Shown one piece after another: positions 58,206 to 64,000 of a DNA stretch of 64,000 nucleotides. Where the stretch lies: assembly GCA_017255395.1 (NCBI GenBank), contig JAFKDC010000009.1, forward strand, positions 124,001 through 188,000, given 5' to 3'. The notes under the pieces were generated by a model that saw only the letters and a list, made by a program, of their open reading frames with translations, ran no database searches and had not been told where the DNA came from. Numbering within the stretch: the first letter of the stretch is position 1; every line of letters starts with the position of its first letter. This DNA is from Enemella evansiae (GTDB lineage Bacteria; Pseudomonadota; Alphaproteobacteria; Rhodobacterales; Rhodobacteraceae). A program made the translations under genes and the position numbers.

Positions 58206-58571
58206 GCCTGACGCGATGAGCGGGGACGCCTTCTGGGGCGCCGGATGGACGACAAGGACGAAAGGTCGGGGGCGCCGCAATGTGACGCGGGGCGCCCGGG
58301 GGTGCCTGAAGGACCCCGCAGGTTCCTCGATTGCAACCGTTCTGGTCAGATGCAGGCGATCCTCTTGACGGAGGGCTTGCACCCGCGCAGATGCGGGCCG
58401 TCTGTTGTATGCTTGCTTGTCAGGAAGACAGGGAGCTGCCGCAACCTGGCTTAGAACGTGCCCGGGCTGCGAGCCGAAATCCCGTAATGAAGTTTATGAT
58501 AAAAAATATGCGCACCAATACCTGCACGGCGGCCGGGGAAAAGCTCGGCCGCCGCAGGTAATGCGATGACC
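58206..58571. terminator. Gap between gntR and ALDH with a Rho-independent terminator (minus strand)
   Basis: No gene seen in this 366-base gap. Its right end holds a hairpin: GGCGGCCG (58528-58535) with CGGCCGCC (58546-58553), flanked by CCTGC and GCAGG. On the minus strand it is followed shortly by TTTTTT (58501-58506), which suits termination of the ALDH transcript. The rest (58206-58500) is GC-rich without recognisable signals. Confidence 0.72.
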
Positions 58572-59969
58572 TCAGACCGGCAGGGCGATGGCCTTGGCAT
58601 TGACGAACTCCAGCATGCCGAAACCGCCGTGTTCGCGTCCGTAGCCGCTGTCCTTGACGCCGCCAAAGGGCATCTCCGGCGTGGCAAGGTTGAAGTGGTT
58701 GATGAAGACCATTCCGGTGTCGAAATGGGTCTTCGCCAGTGCGATGGCGCGGTCCTCGCCGCGGCTGAAGATGCCGCCGCCCAGACCGAAGCGGCTGTCG
58801 TTGGCGATCCGCATGGCATCCGCGTCGTCGCGTGCCCGGATCACCGAGGCCACGGGACCGAAGAGTTCCTCGTCATAGGCCGGTTGGCCGGGGTGGACGT
58901 CGGTCAGCACGGTGGCCGGGTAGTAATATCCGGTGACCTCCGGGATCGAGCCGCCGGTTTCGAGGGTCGCACCCTTGTCCACGCTTTTGCGCACCTGATC
59001 GTGCAGGGTGTCGCGCAGATCTTTGCGCGCCATTGGTCCGAGATCCGTGTCTGCATCGGCCGGGTCGCCCAACGTCACGTCCTTCATGGCCTCGACGTAG
59101 CCTTTCACGAAGGCATCGTAGACCTTGTCCGCCACGATAAAGCGTTTCGCGTTCACACAGGTCTGGCCGTTGTTGTACAGGCGCCCGGTGACGCAGGTCT
59201 TCACTGCAAGGTCGATGTCCGCATCCTCCAGCACGAGGTAGGCGTCGTTCGATCCCAGTTCCATCACCGTCTTCTTGAGGTGCTCGCCCGCCTTGGCGGC
59301 GATCTTGCTGCCGGACCCGGCGCTGCCGGTCATGGTCACGCCGCGCACCAGAGAGTGCCCGATCAGCGCGTCGGACTGGTCGTGGTCGATCAACATGACG
59401 GTAAAGAGGTTCTCGGGCAGGCCGGCCTCCTCAAGAATGTCGCGCAGCATCAGCCCGCTGCCGGTGCAGTTCGACGCGTGCTTCAGCAGGACGCCATTGC
59501 CCGCCATCAGGTTGGCGATGGTGTAGCGCACAGCTTGATAGGCCGGGAAATTCCACGGCTGGATGCCGTAAATCACACCGACCGGTGCCTTGGTCACGAT
59601 GCCCCGGCGACCGTCCTGAAGCGCGCGCTCTTCGTCGGCCAGCACCTTCGGCCCCTCCTCGGCGGTCCAGTCGCAGATCGCGGCGCAAAGCTCGATCTCG
59701 TCACGGCTGTCGGACAGCCGCTTGCCCACCTCTCGGGTCATCAGGGCGGCGAAATCCTCCTTACGGTCGCGCAGGCCCTTGGCGATGGCGCGCAGGGTCT
59801 TGGCGCGGTCTTCATGCGAGGTCATGCGCCACTCGTCGAAGGCGGCGTGGCAGGCCTCGACCGCGTCGTGCATCTCGGCGTCGCTCATCAGCGGATAGGT
59901 CGCCAGCGTCTCTTCGGTGGCAGGGTTGATGGTGGTGATACTGCGGTCCGGGCTGTGTGAGTCTTTCAT
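58572..59969 (-). CDS. NAD(P)-dependent aldehyde dehydrogenase, succinate-semialdehyde type
   Basis: ALDH of 465 residues. It has the oxyanion Asn in [12 protein letters not shown], catalytic Glu in [12 protein letters not shown], nucleophile Cys in [12 protein letters not shown] and late [10 protein letters not shown] and [16 protein letters not shown]. The [10 protein letters not shown] form and length are close to Sad/YneI succinate-semialdehyde dehydrogenases. The ATG at 59969 is preceded by AAAGGAC. It stands alone between two terminators, so the physiological aldehyde is unknown. There is no GABA gene nearby. Confidence 0.9.
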   Translation of the reverse strand: MKDSHSPDRSITTINPATEETLATYPLMSDAEMHDAVEACHAAFDEWRMTSHEDRAKTLRAIAKGLRDRKEDFAALMTREVGKRLSDSRDEIELCAAICDWTAEEGPKVLADEERALQDGRRGIVTKAPVGVIYGIQPWNFPAYQAVRYTIANLMAGNGVLLKHASNCTGSGLMLRDILEEAGLPENLFTVMLIDHDQSDALIGHSLVRGVTMTGSAGSGSKIAAKAGEHLKKTVMELGSNDAYLVLEDADIDLAVKTCVTGRLYNNGQTCVNAKRFIVADKVYDAFVKGYVEAMKDVTLGDPADADTDLGPMARKDLRDTLHDQVRKSVDKGATLETGGSIPEVTGYYYPATVLTDVHPGQPAYDEELFGPVASVIRARDDADAMRIANDSRFGLGGGIFSRGEDRAIALAKTHFDTGMVFINHFNLATPEMPFGGVKDSGYGREHGGFGMLEFVNAKAIALPV

Positions 59970-60194
59970 CGCGTGTCCTTTCGCATTGCGTCTTGCCGGG
60001 GAAACGTGGTCGCGGCGGGGCCTGTTCCTGATCCGCCTGTCACAAGGGCCGTTCTGACGCGGACGTGATGCCCCGCCCCGGGCCTGCCCTCGTCCGGGCG
60101 GCAGGGGGAGCGGTGCCGGGTCGCGGGGCGTCACGGCGTTGAACTGCGGGGCGTCCAGCGCCCGCTTTCCGCGTTGTCGGGCCCACAAACGCGA

Positions 60195-60220
60195 AACGCC
60201 CCCCGGGGTCGGGGGGCGTT
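60195..60220 (-). terminator. Hairpin after the RND pump gene
   Basis: AACGCCCCCC (60195-60204) and GGGGGGCGTT (60211-60220), a perfect ten-base stem with a six-base loop, 37 bases after the RND stop. The plus-strand side is followed by a T-rich stretch (CGTTTTTGTC), so it can also act on read-through from the left. Confidence 0.7.
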
Positions 60221-60257
60221 CTGCTCGTTTTTGTCAGGATCGTCGCGGGCGCCGGTC

Positions 60258-63200
60258 TCAGGCTTTTTCGGGCGCCGGGGCGCCCTTCTGGGCGGCGACA
60301 CGCTTACGGCTGAAGATCCGCGCCACGATGACGAAGAACAGCGGCACGAAGATCACGCCCAGAACGGTGCCGGTGATGGTTCCGCCCAGCACGGCAGAGC
60401 CGACCGCCGTCCGGGCGCCCGCGCCCGCGCCCGAGGACAGCACCAGCGGCACCACCCCCAGTGAGAAGGCGAGCGAGGTCATGATGATCGGGCGGAAGCG
60501 CTGCTTGGCCGCCTCTTTCACCGCCGTGTACAGGTCTTCCCCCGCCTCAAAGCGTTCGCGGGCGAATTCCACGATCAGGATCGCGTTCTTGCCGGTCAGG
60601 CCGATGACCGTCAGCAGGCCGACCTGAAAGAACACGCCGTTCTCGAAGCCGAACCACCAGGCCGCGCCCATGGTCCCCAGAACGCCGATGGGCATGGCCA
60701 GCATGACCGAGAAGGGGATCGCCCAGCTTTCGTACAGCGCCGCGAGGCAGAGGAAGATCGCCGCCAGCGACAGGGCATAGAGCATCCCCGCCGATCCGCC
60801 GGAATCCAGCTCTTCCAGAGACAGGCCGGTCCAGGCCACGCCGTAGCCCGGCGGCAGCTGCGCCACGATGCGCTCGACCTCGGCAATCGCTTCGCCGGTG
60901 GACACGCCCGGCGCCGGAGACCCCTGTACCTGCATCGAGGGGATGCCATTGTAGCGCGTCAGGCCCTGCGGCCCGTATTCCCAGCTTTCGGTGGTGAAAT
61001 TGGCGAAGGGCACCAGCTCGCCGGTCGCGTTCCTGACCCGCCACTTTTGCAGGTCGGCGGGCGTGGCGCGGCTGTCGGCCTCGCCCTGCACATAGACCCG
61101 CTTGATCCGGCCGTTGTCGTTGAAGTCGTTCACGTAGGTCCCGGCCCAGGCGATGTTCAGCGTGGTGCCGACGTTGGCGGGCGTCACGCCTACCGCGCCC
61201 GCCGCGCGCCAGTCGATGTCCAGCTTGAACTGCGCCGCGTCCTCCAGCCCCGAGGGTCGGGCGGAGCCGATCAGCGGGCTTTGCGCCGCCATGCCAAGGA
61301 ACTGGTTTCGCGCCTCCAGAAGCTGCTCGTGGGTCTGCCCGCCGAGCGCCTGAAGGTAGAAGTCGAAGCCCGAGACGTTACCAAGCTCGATCACCGAGGG
61401 CGGCACGATCGGGAAGACCTGCGCGTCGCGGATGCCCATGAAGGCCGGAAAGGCGCGGCCCGCCACCGCCTGCACCGACTGCGCGGGCGAGGGGCGTTCC
61501 TCCCAGTCCTTCAGGCGCACGAAGGCAAGGCCCATGTTCTGCCCCTGCCCCGCGAAGCTGAAGCCCACGACGCCAAAGACGGAATCGACGTTCTCGGCCT
61601 CGGCGGTGGTGAAGTGGTCTTCGACGGATTCGACCACGCGCTGGGTACGCTCTGCCGTGGCACCGGTCGGCCCCTGGATCAGCGTCATCAGGATGCCCTG
61701 GTCCTCGGCGGGCAGGAAGCCGGTCGGGGTGTTTTCGAACAGCACGACAAGGCCATAGCCCATGGCCGCATAGAGGATCAGCACCCGGAAGGGCCGTTTG
61801 ATCACCGCCCCAACGGTGGCGCCATAGCCGCCGGTCAGCTTGTCGAAACCCTTGTTGAACCACGCACCGGGGCCGCGTGCGGGCCCGTGCTTGGGCTTCA
61901 GCAGCGTCGCGCAAAGCGCGGGCGTCAGGGTCAGCGCCACCAGCACCGACAGCGCCATGGCCGAGACGATGGTGATCGAGAACTGCCGGTAGATCACGCC
62001 CGTCGAGCCGCCGAAGAAGGCCATGGGCACGAAGACCGCCGACAGCACCAGCGCGATGCCGATCAGCGCGCCGGTGATCTGGCCCATGCTCTTGCGGGTC
62101 GCCTCACGCGGGGGCAGGCCCTCTTCCTCCATGATGCGCTCGACGTTTTCCACCACCACGATGGCGTCGTCGACCAGAAGGCCGATGGCCAGAACCATGG
62201 CCAGCATGGTCAGCGTGTTGATGGTGAAACCCGCCATCGACAGGATCGCGAAGGTGCCGAGGATGACCACCGGCACCGCCAGCGTCGGGATCAGCGTGGC
62301 GCGCAGGTTCTGCAGGAACAGCAGCATGACGAGGAACACGAGGCCGATCGCCTCGAAGAGCGTCTTCTGCACCTCGTGGATGGAAATCTCGATGAAGGGC
62401 GTGGTGTCGTAGGGGATGACGTATTTCACGCCTTCGGGGAAGAACTCGCTGTATTCCTCGATCCGCTCTTTCACCCGTTCGGCGGTGTCCAGCGCGTTGG
62501 CGCCGGTGGCGAGGTTCAGCGCCATGCCCGAGGCGGGCTGGCCGTTGTACAGCGCGATGGCCGCGTAGTTCTCGGCCCCGATTTCCACCCGCGCCACGTC
62601 CTGCAACAGCACCAGGCCGCCATCGGTTTCCGACCGCAGCACGATGTTGCGGAAGTCCTCGGGCGTCGACAGCAGCGACTGCGCGGTGATCGTGGCGTTC
62701 AACTGCTGGCCCTCGGGGGCGGGCAGCGTGCCGAAGGCACCCGCCGAAATCTGCGCGTTCTGCGCCGAGACGGCGGCCACCACATCGGACGGCGTCATTT
62801 CAAACGCCGCCATCTTGTTCGGATCCAGCCAGATCCGCATGGCGTATTGCGCGCCGAAGACCTGCGCGCCGCCGACGCCCTCGATCCGGCTGAAGGCGTC
62901 CACGAGGTTCGAGTTCAGGTAGTCCGAGAGGTCGGACTGGTCCATCCGTCCGTCTTCAGAGATCAGGCCGATCACCATGAAGAAGGAGGACGAGGCCTTC
63001 TGCACCCGCACCCCCAGCCGCTGCACCGTCTCGGGCAGCAGCGGCGTGGCCTGCGCCAGCTTGTTCTGCACCTGCACCTGCGCCACGTCCGGGTCGACGC
63101 CGGATTCGAAGGTCAGCGTCACGCTGGCCGTGCCCGCCGAGGTCGAGGAGGACGACATATAGCGCATGCCGTCCAGGCCGGTCATCTGCTGTTCGATGAT

Positions 63201-63389
63201 CTGGGTGACGGTATTGGCCACCGTCTCGGCCGAAGCGCCGGGATAAGAGGCGTTGATGCTGACCGAGGGCGGGGCGATCTGCGGATATTGCGCCACCGGC
63301 AGGGTAAAGACCGACAGCAGCCCGACCCCCATGATCAGGATCGAGATCACCCAGGCGAAAACGGGCCGGTCGATGAAAAAGCGGGCCAT
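60258..63389 (-). CDS. RND efflux pump inner-membrane protein (AcrB/HAE1 type)
   Basis: Inner-membrane proton antiporter of 1043 residues, the normal length for AcrB/MexB. It starts [21 protein letters not shown]. It has the proton-relay Asp pair in helix 4 ([17 protein letters not shown]), two large periplasmic loops ([34 protein letters not shown]) and the late [19 protein letters not shown]. It exports hydrophobic drugs or toxicants with the membrane fusion protein encoded 21 bases upstream. No outer-membrane channel gene is seen; an external TolC is assumed. Confidence 0.96.
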   Translation of the reverse strand: MARFFIDRPVFAWVISILIMGVGLLSVFTLPVAQYPQIAPPSVSINASYPGASAETVANTVTQIIEQQMTGLDGMRYMSSSSTSAGTASVTLTFESGVDPDVAQVQVQNKLAQATPLLPETVQRLGVRVQKASSSFFMVIGLISEDGRMDQSDLSDYLNSNLVDAFSRIEGVGGAQVFGAQYAMRIWLDPNKMAAFEMTPSDVVAAVSAQNAQISAGAFGTLPAPEGQQLNATITAQSLLSTPEDFRNIVLRSETDGGLVLLQDVARVEIGAENYAAIALYNGQPASGMALNLATGANALDTAERVKERIEEYSEFFPEGVKYVIPYDTTPFIEISIHEVQKTLFEAIGLVFLVMLLFLQNLRATLIPTLAVPVVILGTFAILSMAGFTINTLTMLAMVLAIGLLVDDAIVVVENVERIMEEEGLPPREATRKSMGQITGALIGIALVLSAVFVPMAFFGGSTGVIYRQFSITIVSAMALSVLVALTLTPALCATLLKPKHGPARGPGAWFNKGFDKLTGGYGATVGAVIKRPFRVLILYAAMGYGLVVLFENTPTGFLPAEDQGILMTLIQGPTGATAERTQRVVESVEDHFTTAEAENVDSVFGVVGFSFAGQGQNMGLAFVRLKDWEERPSPAQSVQAVAGRAFPAFMGIRDAQVFPIVPPSVIELGNVSGFDFYLQALGGQTHEQLLEARNQFLGMAAQSPLIGSARPSGLEDAAQFKLDIDWRAAGAVGVTPANVGTTLNIAWAGTYVNDFNDNGRIKRVYVQGEADSRATPADLQKWRVRNATGELVPFANFTTESWEYGPQGLTRYNGIPSMQVQGSPAPGVSTGEAIAEVERIVAQLPPGYGVAWTGLSLEELDSGGSAGMLYALSLAAIFLCLAALYESWAIPFSVMLAMPIGVLGTMGAAWWFGFENGVFFQVGLLTVIGLTGKNAILIVEFARERFEAGEDLYTAVKEAAKQRFRPIIMTSLAFSLGVVPLVLSSGAGAGARTAVGSAVLGGTITGTVLGVIFVPLFFVIVARIFSRKRVAAQKGAPAPEKA

Positions 63390-63410
63390 GCTGTGCTCCG
63401 TGCCTTGGGG

Positions 63411-64000
63411 TCAGTCTGCGGATGTGGTGGCGTTCATCGCCAGTGCGCGCTCTTCGGGGGCGACCGTCATGCCCGGAGAGACCTTTTGCAGGCCCTCCAC
63501 GATGATCCGGTCCCCGGCGGACAGGCCGCCGGTCACGACCCAGTCGCTGCCCTGGTCGCGCTGCACGGTCAGCTCGCGCGTCTCGACCACGTTCTCGGCG
63601 TTCACCACCATGGCAACGGGGCGGCCCCGGCGGTCGCGGGTCACGCCCTCTTGCGGGGCGAGGATCGCGCCCTCGACCACCGCCTGCGGCATTTCCACCT
63701 GCACGTACATGCCGGGCAGCAGGAATTCGTCGGGGTTCGGGAATTCCAGCCGCAGCACGATCACGCCGGTCTGCTCGTTTACATGCGGTTCGGCGGCGGC
63801 AAGGATGCCCGCGTGTTCGTAGGTCTCGCCGTCGGCAAGGCGCAGAAAGACCTCGGCGCCCGCTTCCTCGGCTACCTGCTGGCCCGAACGGCGCCATTTC
63901 AGGATCTCGGAGGCGGATTGCGTCACGTCCACATAGACCGGGTCAAGCTGGCGGATCACCGTCAGCGCGTTGGCCTGGCCGGATGTCACCAGCGCGCCCT
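63411..64000 (-). CDS. RND membrane fusion protein (AcrA/MexA type), N-terminus beyond the edge
   Basis: The C-terminal 196 residues of a periplasmic adaptor; the start lies past base 64000. The visible part has the beta-barrel element LDPVYVDVTQSASE, the LRLEFPNPDEFLLPGMYVQVEMP segment characteristic of HlyD/AcrA adaptors, ILAPQEGVTRD and a C-terminal membrane-proximal domain. It lies 21 bases before the RND gene in one operon. Confidence 0.93.
   Translation of the reverse strand, partial: GALVTSGQANALTVIRQLDPVYVDVTQSASEILKWRRSGQQVAEEAGAEVFLRLADGETYEHAGILAAAEPHVNEQTGVIVLRLEFPNPDEFLLPGMYVQVEMPQAVVEGAILAPQEGVTRDRRGRPVAMVVNAENVVETRELTVQRDQGSDWVVTGGLSAGDRIIVEGLQKVSPGMTVAPEERALAMNATTSAD

Overview
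The window is GC-rich DNA from an alphaproteobacterium, most probably of the Rhodobacteraceae (Roseobacter group). The pointers are the gene repertoire (TRAP and ABC transporters everywhere, a TMAO-type uptake system, a bacterial ALDH16) and a plasmid replication module of the roseobacter DnaA-like type. That module (parB, parA, origin region, replication initiator, about 14.2-17.8 kb) shows that the DNA is extrachromosomal: a plasmid or chromid, not a chromosome. I see no tRNA, rRNA, CRISPR array, transposase or integrase.

Layout. 1-10.4 kb (minus strand): a tightly packed probable operon. It encodes a PLP class-V (cysteine-desulfurase-like) enzyme, an MFS permease with a His-rich tail, a flavin monooxygenase-like protein, two carboxymuconolactone-decarboxylase (CMD) proteins (one with a degenerate active site), an opine-dehydrogenase-like enzyme and a polyamine-type ABC importer whose ATPase runs off the left edge. 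An Lrp/AsnC regulator is divergent. 11.1-14.0 kb: threonine catabolism (kbl-tdh) behind an XRE-cupin regulator. 14.2-17.8 kb: replication and partition. 18-19 kb: an orphan pcaB. 19.2-23.0 kb: phosphotransferase, acyl-CoA dehydrogenase and SDR under a divergent TetR regulator. 23.0-33.2 kb: a deoxyribose-type catabolic and uptake operon (DeoR, deoC, ALDH16, ribokinase family, ABC importer, ABM protein).

33.4-42.3 kb: the TorT/TorS/TorR TMAO-sensing system next to a TMAO/betaine-type ABC importer (tmoX, ATPase, double permease), with tor-box-like repeats in the torR/tmoX promoter region. 42.5-47.5 kb: a 1649-residue RTX-type extracellular nuclease with three tandem repeats. 47.8-51.6 kb: TRAP transporter 1 with a divergent SDR. 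51.9-52.4 kb: a small lone gene with its own promoter and terminator. 52.5-58.2 kb: TRAP transporter 2 with a PdxA-family and a hydroxyisobutyrate-dehydrogenase-family enzyme and a divergent GntR regulator. 58.6-60.0 kb: an aldehyde dehydrogenase. 60.3-64.0 kb: an RND efflux pump with its membrane fusion protein cut by the right edge.

Taken together this is a catabolic accessory replicon. Most blocks combine an importer, one to several dehydrogenases and a local regulator. A recurring design is a strong GC hairpin directly after every transporter substrate-binding-protein gene (five of five), which probably sets the binding protein above the membrane components. Functions are inferred from sequence alone. 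The least explained block is the 1-10.4 kb operon.
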